The notes beneath the pieces are model-generated. The model was given only the letters and a program-made list of their open reading frames with translations. It was not told where the DNA came from and made no database searches. Positions 43,810 through 52,477 of a DNA stretch of 64,000 nucleotides are shown here, one piece after another. The stretch comes from Pseudonocardia benzenivorans CB1190 (GTDB lineage: Bacteria > Actinomycetota > Actinomycetes > Mycobacteriales > Pseudonocardiaceae). The DNA is taken from positions 2,666,001 through 2,730,000 of the forward strand of contig NC_015312.1 of assembly GCF_000196675.2 (NCBI RefSeq), in the 5' to 3' direction. The position numbers and the translations under genes were made by a program. Position 1 is the first letter of the stretch. Each line of letters begins with the position of its first letter.

Positions 43810-44681
43810 CGGGCCTCCCGGGCGCGCGCCGCCGCGGCGGCGACGGCCTTGCGGATCAGCACGCCCGCGACGTGCTTGCGGTACGCGGCGGACCCGTGCA
43901 GGTCCGACGAGGGGGACAGGTCGGCGACGGCGGCGTCGGCCGCCTCGTCGAGGATCGAGTCGTCGACGGTCCGGCCGGCCAGCGCGGCCTCGGCCTTGGT
44001 CGCCCGCACGGGTGCGAGGTCGACCCCCGAGATCGCGATCCGCGCCTCGGCGACGGTGTCGCCGTCGAGCCGGACCTGGGCGGCGACGCCGGCCATCGCG
44101 AAGTCGCCGTGCCGGCGGGCGACCTCCTCGTAGGCGGCGCCGGTGGCCGGCCCGACCGAGCGGACCCGCACCGCGGTGAGGATCTCGTCCTCGGCGAGCG
44201 CGGTGGTGAAGAACCCGGTGAAGAAGTCCGCCGCGGGGATCGTCCGCTCGCCGCCCGGACCGCGCGCGACGAGCTCGGCGTCCAGGCACGCGGCGACGGT
44301 CGGCAGCTCGGCCGCGGGGTCGGCGTGGGCGATGCTGCCGCCCACCGTCCCGCGGTTGCGGATCGCCGTGTGCCCGATCAGCGGGATCGCCTCGTGCAGC
44401 AGCGGGCACGCGGTGCGCACGACGTCGGACAGCTCGGCCTCGCGCTGCCGCACGAGCGCGCCGACGGTCAGGTATCCGGCCTCCTCGGTGATGCCGGTCA
44501 GCTCGTCGAGACCGTTGATGTCGACGATGAGGCCGGGCTGGGAGAGCCGCAGGTTGAGCAACGGGACGAGGCTCTGTCCGCCCGCCAGCACCTTGACGTC
44601 GCCGTCGTCGGGCGCGGACAGGGCCTGGATGGCCTCCTCCAGCGTCGCGGGTGACACATAGTCGAAGACGGGGGGCTTCAT
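43806..44681 (-). CDS. Molybdenum hydroxylase medium (FAD-binding) subunit
   Basis: A 291-residue subunit of the FAD-binding PCMH family: MKPPVFDYVSPATLEEAIQA, the FAD loop VLAGGQSLVPLLNLRL, and TAIRNRGTVGGSIAHADPAA are standard. It transfers electrons from the 2Fe-2S subunit to an acceptor (NAD or quinone). First gene of the four-gene operon with the small and large subunits and the P450. An ATTGTTATCAG element lies 44 bases upstream of its ATG. Length and motifs are normal. Confidence 0.95.
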   Translation of the reverse strand: MKPPVFDYVSPATLEEAIQALSAPDDGDVKVLAGGQSLVPLLNLRLSQPGLIVDINGLDELTGITEEAGYLTVGALVRQREAELSDVVRTACPLLHEAIPLIGHTAIRNRGTVGGSIAHADPAAELPTVAACLDAELVARGPGGERTIPAADFFTGFFTTALAEDEILTAVRVRSVGPATGAAYEEVARRHGDFAMAGVAAQVRLDGDTVAEARIAISGVDLAPVRATKAEAALAGRTVDDSILDEAADAAVADLSPSSDLHGSAAYRKHVAGVLIRKAVAAAAARAREAR

Positions 44682-44724
44682 CGGCGCCCTCACCTCTCTG
44701 TGAGATCGACCGCTCTGAGGGGAT

Positions 44725-44742
44725 ATTGTTATCAGAGATTGG
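44725..44742. promoter_or_regulatory. Island promoter/operator motif, copy b
   Basis: ATTGTTATCAG with GAGATTG after it, in the 190-base gap between the divergent molybdenum hydroxylase operon and the two-repeat protein gene. CAGAGATT is also found in the leader of the paralogous gene at 62070. Confidence 0.5.
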
Positions 44743-44871
44743 TGACGGTGGACAGCACCGGGTCCCGATTCCGACGATGCGGGCCGAGCCGAGGAGGCGG
44801 TCCGCACCTGCGGGGTGTGGCGTGCCCGGCCGTCACCGGCAGGCCGTTCGTGCGAGGGGACGTGGTCGACA

Positions 44872-45720
44872 GTGGACGAGGTGCAGGACCTGCAGACGGT
44901 CGTCGCGGGCGACGAGTCGGGGCGGGTGGTCGCGATCGACTCCGCCTACCACGTCGACGAGCGCAACACCGGACGCGACGTCGTCGTCTCCGCCTCGTAC
45001 TCCGGCGTGCTGCCGGCTCGGTTCGTGGCCGACCGCCGCCCGCGCGCCGCGATCGGGCTCGACTGCGCGATCGGCCCCGAGGGCGCCGGGATCGCGGGCC
45101 TGTGGTTCTACGAGGCCCTCGGCATCCCCGCCGCGACCGCCGACGTCCGCGACGTCCTGCTCGGCGACGGCGTCGACGTGCACCGCAACGGGGTGATCAG
45201 CCGCGTGAACGCCGTCGCGGCCGCGTGCGGCGTCGTCCCCGGGATGACGGTCGCCGACGCGGCCGCGCTGCTCCTGCGTGCCGAGCCGGTCACCCGCGCG
45301 CCCGACGAGATCACCAACCGGACCGTGATGGAGTCCGGTCCCGACGGGCGGGCCGTCGTCTGCACCGACTCGATCGCCTTCGGCACCCCGGCCGACCGCG
45401 ACACGAACGTGCTGGTCACCGCCGGACACACGGGCCGGTCGAGCGTGCCGTACCTGCGCGAGTTCCGGCCGTGGGGGTTCATCTGTTCCGACGGCGGCCG
45501 GGGCCGCGACGACTCCGGCATCGCCGGTCTCGCGATCGTCGAGGGCGACGGGCTCGCCGGCGCCACCGTCGACGCCCGCAGCGCGATGATGGGCGACGGG
45601 CTCTCCAGCTACCGCGACGGCGTCATCAGCGCCCGCAACGCCCTCGCCGCGGCGTGCGGCGTGGAGATCGGGATGTCCGCGCGCGAGGCCGCGCACCGGC
45701 TGCTGCACCGCGCGCCGTGA
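44872..45720 (+). CDS. Two-repeat protein of unknown function, paralogue 1
   Basis: A 282-residue cytoplasmic protein made of two similar halves, about residues 37-136 and 180-278. Each half has a hydrophobic opening (VVVSASYSGVL; VLVTAGHTGRS), a G/S-rich loop with GAGIAGL or DSGIAGL, and ends GDG...RNGVISRVNAVAAACGV or GDG...RDGVISARNALAAACGV followed by GMTVADAA or GMSAREAA. It is closely similar to the protein at 62070-62939. GTG 44872 is chosen by alignment with that protein. No known motif is recognised. It is co-transcribed with an EthD protein; a role in CoA-ester catabolism is inferred from context only. Confidence 0.85.
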   Translation: MDEVQDLQTVVAGDESGRVVAIDSAYHVDERNTGRDVVVSASYSGVLPARFVADRRPRAAIGLDCAIGPEGAGIAGLWFYEALGIPAATADVRDVLLGDGVDVHRNGVISRVNAVAAACGVVPGMTVADAAALLLRAEPVTRAPDEITNRTVMESGPDGRAVVCTDSIAFGTPADRDTNVLVTAGHTGRSSVPYLREFRPWGFICSDGGRGRDDSGIAGLAIVEGDGLAGATVDARSAMMGDGLSSYRDGVISARNALAAACGVEIGMSAREAAHRLLHRAP

Positions 45721-46376
45721 TCACCCGGTTCGGGCTCGCGCCCCGCAGGGCGGGCTGCACCGTCGCGCGGTTCCAGCAGCACTGGCGCGACCGGCACGGC
45801 CCTGTCATCGGCGCCCTGCCCGGCCTGCGGCGGTACTGGCAGAACCACGCGGTCGCCGGGTCCCCGCTGCCGTGGCCGGGTTTCGATGCCTGCTCGGAGA
45901 TGGACGCCGACGACGTCGCCGCGTTCGACGCGGTCTTCGCCCACCCGCACTACCTCGACGCCGGACGCGCCGACGAGCGCCGGTTCGTCGACCGTTCGCG
46001 CGGCGGGGCCGTGCTGACCGAGCGGGTGTCCGGGGCTGCGCCCGCGGCCGTCACCGGTGTGCGGGTGCTGACGTTGTTGCGCACGGCACCGGGAGTCGGG
46101 CCCGGTGAGCTCGCCGCGGTCCTGCGCCTGCCGGGCCGCGGTGGTCACGCGGCCGCGGTCGAGGCGTTCGTCCGGCTTCCCGAGCTGCCCGGGGTGGTCG
46201 ACGGCGTCGAGGCGCTGTGGTTCCCCGACAGCGCCGCCGCGCTCGCCCACCTGGGCTCGGCCGCGGCGGAGGCCGACCGGCGGGCTCTCGCCGGGATCGT
46301 CGTCGCCACCGAGCGCGTCCTCGCGGCGGTGCACGTGGTGGCGCTCGACGGGGGTCAGGCGCGGGCGCGCTCGTAG
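45717..46376 (+). CDS. EthD-domain protein
   Basis: A 219-residue protein with an N-terminal EthD-type ferredoxin-like barrel, shown by RFGLAPRRAGCTVARFQQHW, RDRHGPVIGALPGLRRYWQ and PWPGFDACSEMDADD, and a second, weaker EthD-like half after residue 110. EthD proteins accompany P450s in ether degradation and may act as accessory or dehalogenase-like proteins. The GTG overlaps the upstream stop. Its last 22 bases overlap the convergent SnoaL-like gene. Confidence 0.72.
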   Translation: MITRFGLAPRRAGCTVARFQQHWRDRHGPVIGALPGLRRYWQNHAVAGSPLPWPGFDACSEMDADDVAAFDAVFAHPHYLDAGRADERRFVDRSRGGAVLTERVSGAAPAAVTGVRVLTLLRTAPGVGPGELAAVLRLPGRGGHAAAVEAFVRLPELPGVVDGVEALWFPDSAAALAHLGSAAAEADRRALAGIVVATERVLAAVHVVALDGGQARARS

Positions 46377-46900
46377 GCCTGCCAGGTGGGCAGCGACTCC
46401 GGGATGTCGGCCGTGGCCGGCTCCGTCCCCGGCCAGCGCCGGCGCAGGGTCCCGGCCAGCACGTCGGGCAGCTCGGCCAGGGGAGCGGCGTAGAGCTGCA
46501 GCGCCCGGCGGGACACGAACCGCCAGCACCCGTCCTCGCGGCGGTAGACGTCGAGATAGCGCAGCGCGACGACGAACGGCGTCGGCAGGATCGCGAGCTC
46601 GGCGTGCGCGGACACGACGCCCGTCGCGTCGTCGGGCCCGGTGAACTCGATCGTGTGGCTGTGCGGGTAGTGGTAGGTCATGCCGTAGCGGTCGAGCTGG
46701 CGCCGGTAGTAGCCCATCACCGCGTCCCGGCCGGTCATCGGGCCGTCGGTGGAGTCGAAGACGGCGTCGGCGGTGTAGAGCGCGGCGAGCCCGTCGACGT
46801 CGCGGTCGTCGAGCAGCCGGCCGTAGCGGGCGACGAGCTCGCCCAGCTCGGCGCGGTCCTCCAGACGCCGGATGCGTGCCTCGAGGTCCTCGTCCCGCAT
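46355..46900 (-). CDS. SnoaL-like / NTF2-fold protein
   Basis: A 181-residue protein with the NTF2-like fold: LVARYGRLLDDRDVDGLAAL, YTADAVFDSTDGPMTGRDAV, and the C-terminal VVALRYLDVYRREDGCWRFV form the usual SnoaL_4 pattern, Asp/Tyr residues marking a small-molecule pocket. It may be a hydratase, isomerase or cyclase; similar proteins occur in steroid and aromatic catabolism. It is divergent from the BadI-like gene across a 52-base gap and convergent with, and overlapping, the EthD gene. Confidence 0.82.
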   Translation of the reverse strand: MRDEDLEARIRRLEDRAELGELVARYGRLLDDRDVDGLAALYTADAVFDSTDGPMTGRDAVMGYYRRQLDRYGMTYHYPHSHTIEFTGPDDATGVVSAHAELAILPTPFVVALRYLDVYRREDGCWRFVSRRALQLYAAPLAELPDVLAGTLRRRWPGTEPATADIPESLPTWQAYERARA

Positions 46901-46938
46901 TGCTGCCCCGCTTTCGTTGTCCGGTCGAATCCAGGGTG

Positions 46939-46949
46939 ATAGTAATCAT
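46939..46949. promoter_or_regulatory. Island promoter/operator motif, copy c
   Basis: ATAGTAATCAT begins 14 bases before the BadI-like start codon. TAGTAAT would serve as a -10 with transcription starting about at the ATG, i.e. a leaderless mRNA, since no SD sequence is present. It is also a TGAT-N4-ATCA palindrome. Confidence 0.45.
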
Positions 46950-46952
46950 TGT

Positions 46953-47729
46953 ATGGCGGAGGATTCCGAGGATGTGACGGTCGAGCGGCGCGGCGACGTG
47001 GCGTGGGTCCGGCTCAACAGGCCGGACCGGATGAACGCCTACGACGCGGCGATGGGCCGGGCGCTCACCGACGCGGTGCGTGGCGCGGCCGACGCGGGGG
47101 TGATCGTGCTGACCGGGACCGGTCGCGCCTTCTGTGCGGGCGGCTACCTGGCCAACCTCGCCGATCCCGATCCCGAGGAGCTGCGGGGCATGTTCTTCGC
47201 CTCGCTCGAATTGTTCGACGTCATCCGCACCTCGCCGCGGCCGGTGATCGCCGCCGTCAACGGCGCCGCGGCGGGCGGCGGCAACGAGCTCGTCGTGGCC
47301 TGCGACCTCGCGATCGCCGCGCGCAGCGCGAAGCTCGGCCAAACCGGTCCGCGCGTCGGCAGCGCGCCGGTGCTGGGCGGGACGAACCTGCTCGCGATCT
47401 CGGTGGGGGAGAAGCGGGCCAAGGAGATCTCGATGATGTGCCGGCGCTACACCGCCGAGCAGGCCCTGCAGCTGGGGTGGCTCAACGCCGTCGTCGACGA
47501 CGACGACCTGGAGGCGGAGGTGACCCGCTGGGCCGACGAGCTGCTCGCCCTCTCGCCGCGCTACCTGGAGATCGCGAAGATCAGCTCCAACGTGTGGTGG
47601 AACGCCTGTCGTGACAGCTACGTCTCCGGGCTCGGGATGCTGGTGCAGGCCATCGGGTCCGACGACATGCGCGAGGGCGCGGCCGCCTTCATGGAGAAGC
47701 GGGCGCCGCGGTTCCGGGACCCGCGATGA
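46953..47729 (+). CDS. BadI-like 2-ketocyclohexanecarboxyl-CoA hydrolase / enoyl-CoA hydratase family
   Basis: A 258-residue crotonase-fold protein. Beyond the CoA-binding GTGRAFCAGG and the oxyanion region VNGAAAGGGNELVVACDLAI, it has the MenB/BadI-type features GQTGPRVGSAPVLGGTNLLA, GEKRAKEISMMCRRYTAEQA, LGWLNAVV and a C-terminal AFMEKRAPRF. BadI opens an alicyclic ring by hydrolysing a 2-keto CoA ester, so ring fission of a cyclohexane-type acid is likely. It is coupled to the CoA ligase downstream (ATGA). Alternative: a plain enoyl-CoA hydratase. Confidence 0.85.
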   Translation: MAEDSEDVTVERRGDVAWVRLNRPDRMNAYDAAMGRALTDAVRGAADAGVIVLTGTGRAFCAGGYLANLADPDPEELRGMFFASLELFDVIRTSPRPVIAAVNGAAAGGGNELVVACDLAIAARSAKLGQTGPRVGSAPVLGGTNLLAISVGEKRAKEISMMCRRYTAEQALQLGWLNAVVDDDDLEAEVTRWADELLALSPRYLEIAKISSNVWWNACRDSYVSGLGMLVQAIGSDDMREGAAAFMEKRAPRFRDPR

Positions 47730-49357
47730 GGACCTACCGCGACCTGCGCCCGACCTTCCCCGACCGCGCGACCTGGACGCTGCCCGCGGTGCTGCGCCAC
47801 CGGGCCGCGACCCACGCCGATGCCGTCTTCCTCGACGTCCCGTTCCAGGGCACGCAGCTGACCTACGCCGAGACGCTCGACGCGGCCGAACGCGTCGGCG
47901 GGGCGCTGCTCGCGGACGGCTGCACGCAGGGCGACCGGGTCCTGATCATGGGGGCCAACAGCGTCGAGTACCTGCTCGCGTGGCTCGGTGCCTCGGTGGC
48001 CGGGCTCGTCGAGGTCCCGATCAACACCGCGTACCGCGGCACGTTCCTGGAACACCAGGTGCGCACCGTGGCGCCGCGCGCGGCGGTGGTCGACCCCGAG
48101 TTCGTCGACCACTTCCTGCCGCTCGACGCCGCTCGCGCCATCAAGACCTTCTACGTCACCGGAGCCGCCGACGCGGCGATCGCGGCACTGCGCGCCGCCG
48201 GCTGGGAGGCACACCCCTACGCGGCCCTCACCGGTGCCGACCGCCCGGGGTCGCTTCCCGACGTCGCCGCCTCCGACCTGGCGGCGATCCTGTTCACCAG
48301 CGGCACGACCGGTCTGTCCAAGGGCGTGATGATGCCGCACGCCCACTTCCACTTCTTCGCCGACGAGTGCGTCTCGCTCTGCCGGCTCACCGACGCCGAC
48401 GCCCACATGGCCGTCGGCCCGCTCTTCCACGGCAACGCGCAGTTCCTCGCGTGCTATCCGGCGATGATCGTCGGCGCCCGGTTCGTGCTGCAGCAGCGCT
48501 TCAGCGCCTCACGCTGGGTCGACCAGCTGCGCGAGTCCGGCGTGACCGTCACGAACTTCATCGGCGTGATGATGGACTGGGTGTACAAGCAGCCCCGCCG
48601 TCCCGACGACGCCGACAACCCGCTGCGCTGCCTCTACGCCGTCCCGCTCGCCACGTCGATCGCCGCGGACTTCAAGGCGCGCTTCGGGATCGAGGCGTTC
48701 GTCGAGAACTTCGGGCTCACCGAGATCGCGATGCCGATCCTCACCCCCTACGGCGAGGAGCGCCCGCCGGGCGCGGCCGGCCTGCTCGTCGACGAGTACT
48801 TCGACGTGCGGCTGGTCGACCCGGAGACCGACGAGGAGGTGCCCGTCGGGGAGGTCGGCGAGCTGGTCGTGCGTGCCCACCTGCCGTTCACGATGACGAC
48901 GGGCTACTACGGCATGCCCGAGCGCACCGTCGAGGCCCAGCGCAACCTGTGGTTCCACACCGGCGACGGGCTGCGCCGCGACGCCGAGGGCTGGTACTAC
49001 TTCGTCGACCGGCTCAAGGACGCGTTGCGCCGGCGCGGGGAGAACATCAGCTCCTTCGAGGTCGAGCAGCCGGTCCTCGCCCACCCGGGCGTCCTGGACT
49101 GCGCGGTCGTCGGCGTCCCGGCCGACGCCGAGGCGGGTGAGGACGAGCTGCTGCTCGTCGTCGTCCCGGAGGCGGGCGTGCCGCTGACCGCGGCGGACAT
49201 CTGGGAGTGGTGCGAACCGCGGCTGCCCGCCTTCGCCGTCCCGCGCTACGTCCGCATCGCCGACGCCCTGCCGATGACCCCGTCGGGCAAGGTCCGCAAG
49301 CTGGAGCTGCGCGAGACGGGTGTCGACGCCGCGACCGCCGACCGCGAGTCCCCGTGA
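47726..49357 (+). CDS. AMP-dependent acyl-CoA ligase (CaiC/crotonobetaine-ligase-like)
   Basis: A 543-residue ANL enzyme with P-loop FTSGTTGLSKGV (from residue 190), ENFGLTEIA, WFHTGDGLRRDAEGWYYFVD, and the C-terminal lysine motif PSGKVRKLELRE. Segments such as MMPHAHFHFFADECVSLCRL are closer to the CaiC/ATP-dependent crotonobetaine ligase group. It supplies the CoA ester used by the BadI-like enzyme coupled to it. Its stop codon TGA is the one within the left arm of the palindrome at 49354. Confidence 0.9.
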   Translation: MRTYRDLRPTFPDRATWTLPAVLRHRAATHADAVFLDVPFQGTQLTYAETLDAAERVGGALLADGCTQGDRVLIMGANSVEYLLAWLGASVAGLVEVPINTAYRGTFLEHQVRTVAPRAAVVDPEFVDHFLPLDAARAIKTFYVTGAADAAIAALRAAGWEAHPYAALTGADRPGSLPDVAASDLAAILFTSGTTGLSKGVMMPHAHFHFFADECVSLCRLTDADAHMAVGPLFHGNAQFLACYPAMIVGARFVLQQRFSASRWVDQLRESGVTVTNFIGVMMDWVYKQPRRPDDADNPLRCLYAVPLATSIAADFKARFGIEAFVENFGLTEIAMPILTPYGEERPPGAAGLLVDEYFDVRLVDPETDEEVPVGEVGELVVRAHLPFTMTTGYYGMPERTVEAQRNLWFHTGDGLRRDAEGWYYFVDRLKDALRRRGENISSFEVEQPVLAHPGVLDCAVVGVPADAEAGEDELLLVVVPEAGVPLTAADIWEWCEPRLPAFAVPRYVRIADALPMTPSGKVRKLELRETGVDAATADRESP

Positions 49358-49393
49358 GCGGCGATGGTCGCCATGGCGACCATCGCCACTCAC
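49354..49393. repeat. Convergent-junction palindrome, copy 6
   Basis: Forty bases with half-site GTGAGCGGCGATGGTCGCCA, imperfect at one pair (C against A in plus-strand RNA, a U-G wobble in minus-strand RNA). The left arm holds the CoA ligase stop codon. Lies between convergent genes. Confidence 0.85.
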
Positions 49394-49432
49394 CGGGTCC
49401 CGGCGCGCGGCGGCCTCCCTACCGGGAGCAAC

Positions 49433-51019
49433 TCACAGCCGCTCGGCCACCAACAGCCCCAGCGTGATCGCGCGGCTGAGCGAGAAGCCGCTGTTGTAGG
49501 CGGTGCCCGACGACGTGAACGCCGCCGCGGCGCCCGCCGCGTGCAGGCCGGCGACGGGTGCGCCGTCGGCGGTGAGGACCTGGCCGTCGGGGTCGACGGC
49601 GATGCCGGTGAGCCCGATCCCGGTGCTGACCATCGTCAGCCGCATCCCGAAGAACGGCGGCTCGTCGACCGGGCCGAGGTTGGGGTGCGGCTGCTGCGTG
49701 GGATCGCCCTGGAAGCGCTGCCACGTCGTGTTGGTGCCGCGGCCGAACTCGGGGTCGTGGCCGCTCGCGACGGCGGCGCTGAACCGGGCGGCGGTGGCGG
49801 CGAGGGCCTCGCCGTCGATGCCCAGCACGGTGCCCAGCTCCCGCAGCGTCGGCGCCGACGACACCACCTCCGGCGGGTAGGTGCCGCCGGGCGGGGTGGG
49901 GCCGAGCCCGTAGCGCCGGTGGTGGCGGGAGTCCCAGATCATGAAGCAGGGCAGGTGCGGGCTGCCCGGCTGCAGCGTCTTCTTGACGATCTCCCAGTAC
50001 ACCGCGTCGTCGCAGAACCGCCGTCCCGACCGGTCGACGACGAACGTGTGCGGCAACGAGTGCTCCCGCGCGACCTGGAACCCGGGGTAGCCGTCGACCG
50101 GGTAGCCCACCTGGACCGGCACCCGGTTCGCCGGGATCTCGACGACGGCGCCGCCGGCCTGCCGGGCCAGCCGGATGCCGTCACCGGTCAGCGTGCGGGG
50201 CGCGACGCTGCCGCGGTCGGCGGGCTTGAGGCCGAGGAAGTCGTGGGCGAGCTCGTCGTCCCAGTCGTAGCCGCTGGTCGCGATGACGACGTCGCCGTCG
50301 AGGATGCGCCGCGCCCCGTCCGGGTTCTGCGCGACGACACCGGTGACGTGACCGTCGTCGACGCAGAGCTCCACCGCCGCGTGCTCGAGCAGGATGTCGA
50401 CGCCGCGCTCGACGGCCGCGGCGAGGAACCCGGCGACGACGCCGGTGCCGAAGGTGAGGCGGTCCTCGCGGGACAGATCGTCGGCCTCGCGGGCGGCGCC
50501 GAACGCCGACGCCCGCAGGCCCGCGCCGAGGATCTCGGCGTAGGTGGTGCCCACCGGGAAGTGCGGCGAGACCCGCAGCCGCTCGCGCCACGGGCCCAGC
50601 CTGCGGGCGTCGTAGGCGGCGGTGAGGTAGCGGCCGGTGGGGCGCGACCCGGGCGCGTCCTGGTAGTAGTCGGGGTAGTCCGGGATGATCTCCCAGGTCA
50701 CCGCGCCGGCGTCCTCGAAGTACCGCGCGGCCCGCGGGGCCTCGGTGAGCCAGCGGTGCAGGGCGGCGTCGTCGATCAGTTCCGGGTGCGAGGCGCCGAC
50801 GGCCCTGACGTAGCGCTCGGCGTCGCCGAGGTCGTCCTGGATGCCTTGTGCCGCTTCGAGATGGTTGGCCGCGACCCACACCTGGCCGCCGGAGAAGGAC
50901 GCCGCGCCACCCGCGAGGTCGCCCTTCTCCAGCACGGTCACCGCGACGCCGCGGTCGGCGGCGGCGACCGCCGTCGCGAGGCCGGCGAGGCCGGCCCCGA
51001 CGACGACGGCACGGCGCAT
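49433..51019 (-). CDS. FAD-dependent 3-ketosteroid dehydrogenase/fumarate reductase-like flavoprotein
   Basis: A 528-residue flavoprotein of the KSTD/fumarate-reductase group: dinucleotide fold VVVGAGLAGLATAVAAADRG (4-24), GGAASFSGGQVWVAAN, HTFVVDRSGRRFCDD, and the C-terminal GLHAAGAAAAFTSSGTAYNS then SRAITLG. ATG 51019 is preferred over 51046 because GGGAGGT lies 9 bases before it, and the earlier start would overlap the binding-protein gene. It probably introduces a double bond into a ring ketone. Same direction as the ABC binding protein 17 bases upstream. Confidence 0.87.
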   Translation of the reverse strand: MRRAVVVGAGLAGLATAVAAADRGVAVTVLEKGDLAGGAASFSGGQVWVAANHLEAAQGIQDDLGDAERYVRAVGASHPELIDDAALHRWLTEAPRAARYFEDAGAVTWEIIPDYPDYYQDAPGSRPTGRYLTAAYDARRLGPWRERLRVSPHFPVGTTYAEILGAGLRASAFGAAREADDLSREDRLTFGTGVVAGFLAAAVERGVDILLEHAAVELCVDDGHVTGVVAQNPDGARRILDGDVVIATSGYDWDDELAHDFLGLKPADRGSVAPRTLTGDGIRLARQAGGAVVEIPANRVPVQVGYPVDGYPGFQVAREHSLPHTFVVDRSGRRFCDDAVYWEIVKKTLQPGSPHLPCFMIWDSRHHRRYGLGPTPPGGTYPPEVVSSAPTLRELGTVLGIDGEALAATAARFSAAVASGHDPEFGRGTNTTWQRFQGDPTQQPHPNLGPVDEPPFFGMRLTMVSTGIGLTGIAVDPDGQVLTADGAPVAGLHAAGAAAAFTSSGTAYNSGFSLSRAITLGLLVAERL

Positions 51020-51036
51020 GCCGCGGTGACCTCCCG

Positions 51037-52242
51037 TCACTGGCACGTGGGATCGCCCTCGGCGCGGAACACGCCCTGGGTGACCTTCGCCAGCACGATG
51101 CAGGTGCTCGCGGTGCGGTCCTGCGCGGTCAGCGTGATCGGCGGCATGATGCCGCCCACCTGCAGGTCCTTCGTCTGCTGCAGCGCGGCGAGGAACGAGT
51201 CACGGGTGAGGTCCTTGCCCGCCCGCTGCAGCGCGTCGACGATGATCTTGCCGCCGACCCAGCTGTTGAGCGCGTACATGCTCTGCGACTTCCCGGGCTC
51301 GTACTTGTCCATCGCCGCGCGGAACTCGTTGGTGCCCGGCAGGTCGCTCTGCGGCGGGGCGTACGGGTTCACGGTGATGACGCCCTCGGCGAGCGGGCCG
51401 ACGAGCTTGGCGAGGTCGGGGCTCGTGTTGCCCAGCGAGCTGTACCAGGTGGGCTTGTAGCCGACCTGGTCGGCCTCCTTGAGCGCCACCGAGATCTGGT
51501 TGACGTTGCCGATGAAGACGAGGTCGCTGACGCCGTCGGCCTGCAGCTTCTGCAGCTGCGGGGCGTAGGTCGTGGCGCTGCGCTCGAAGCTGACGTTGTC
51601 GGTCAGTACCGTCTTGCCCTTCTTGAAGCCCTCGGCGACCTCCGACGACGTGCCGTCGTTCTGGTAGAGGATGCCCCACTTCCCGGCCGCCAGTTCCGGC
51701 TGCCCGGCGGCGTAGTTCGACAGCAGCTCGAACTGCGACGACAGCGGCAGCATCGAGGCGAACGACCGGTCGTAGGTGGCCAGCTGCGTGCTCAGCGCCA
51801 TCGGGAACAGCAGCGGCACGCCCGCGGCCTGCAGGGTCGGCATCCCGGCGAGGGTCGTCGCCGTGCCGTTGTTGCCCCAGATCCCCAGCACCGGCTGCTG
51901 CGTGGCGAAGTAGCGCGCCCCGGCGACGGCCTGCTTCGGGTCGTACTGGTCGTCCTGGACCGAGAGCGCGAGCTTGCGGCCGTTGATGCCGCCCGCCGCA
52001 TTGACGGTCTGGATGAGCGCGTCCGCGCCGGCCTGGCCGTCGACTCCCAGTGCCGCGAACGGGCCCGTCATCGGCGTCACCATCCCCAGGGTGATGGTGT
52101 CGGCCGTGATGCCCGGCGCGTCGGCGCCGCCACCACCGCCCCCCGAGTCGGACGAGGCCACCGTGGCCCCGCCACACCCTGCGATCACGGTCGCTGCAAC
52201 GGCCGCGACGGCCACACCCAGAACTCGACGTGCACGACGCAT
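51037..52242 (-). CDS. Branched-chain-type ABC transporter substrate-binding lipoprotein
   Basis: A 401-residue periplasmic-binding-fold lipoprotein: signal peptide RVLGVAVAAVAATVIAGC with lipobox IAGC (C23), a Gly/Ser linker (SSDSGGGGGGADAPG), then a Leu/Ile/Val-binding domain (TITLGMVTPMTGPFAALGVD, GINGRKLALSVQDDQYDP). It should capture the substrate for the Liv-type permeases and ATPases at 52478-55945, divergent from it. Cargo is more likely a carboxylate degraded by this island than an amino acid, but that is inference. Confidence 0.92.
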   Translation of the reverse strand: MRRARRVLGVAVAAVAATVIAGCGGATVASSDSGGGGGGADAPGITADTITLGMVTPMTGPFAALGVDGQAGADALIQTVNAAGGINGRKLALSVQDDQYDPKQAVAGARYFATQQPVLGIWGNNGTATTLAGMPTLQAAGVPLLFPMALSTQLATYDRSFASMLPLSSQFELLSNYAAGQPELAAGKWGILYQNDGTSSEVAEGFKKGKTVLTDNVSFERSATTYAPQLQKLQADGVSDLVFIGNVNQISVALKEADQVGYKPTWYSSLGNTSPDLAKLVGPLAEGVITVNPYAPPQSDLPGTNEFRAAMDKYEPGKSQSMYALNSWVGGKIIVDALQRAGKDLTRDSFLAALQQTKDLQVGGIMPPITLTAQDRTASTCIVLAKVTQGVFRAEGDPTCQ

Positions 52243-52288
52243 CGGTCGTCCCTCCCCGGCGGCGTCGCTGCCGCCTCAGGCCAGGAAT

Positions 52289-52313
52289 CTATGTTAATAG
52301 TAGACGTAGACTA
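52289..52313. promoter_or_regulatory. Palindromes upstream of the substrate-binding gene
   Basis: CTAT-GTTA-ATAG (52289-52300) is followed by TAGT-AG-ACGT-AG-ACTA (52298-52313), an imperfect inverted repeat. Both are AT-rich and 47-71 bases upstream of the minus-strand start, so they could be promoter or operator elements. Confidence 0.4.
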
Positions 52314-52376
52314 GGAGCGCCCGAGTGGCCTGCGCAAGATGCCGGGCCGGGCTTTCGTCGCGCCCAATCCATGTAT

Positions 52377-52387
52377 ATCGTTATCAG
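52377..52387. promoter_or_regulatory. Island promoter/operator motif, copy e
   Basis: ATCGTTATCAG, identical to the element at 37342-37352, 91 bases upstream of the LivH-type permease start in the divergent region. Confidence 0.5.
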
Positions 52388-52477
52388 CCGAATCGGGCGG
52401 CGTGTCTCGTCGCCGGAGGACGGGAGGTCGACGATGACCCGATGCGTCAGCCCCGGGTGGGCTCGCCGGGGGTCGCG

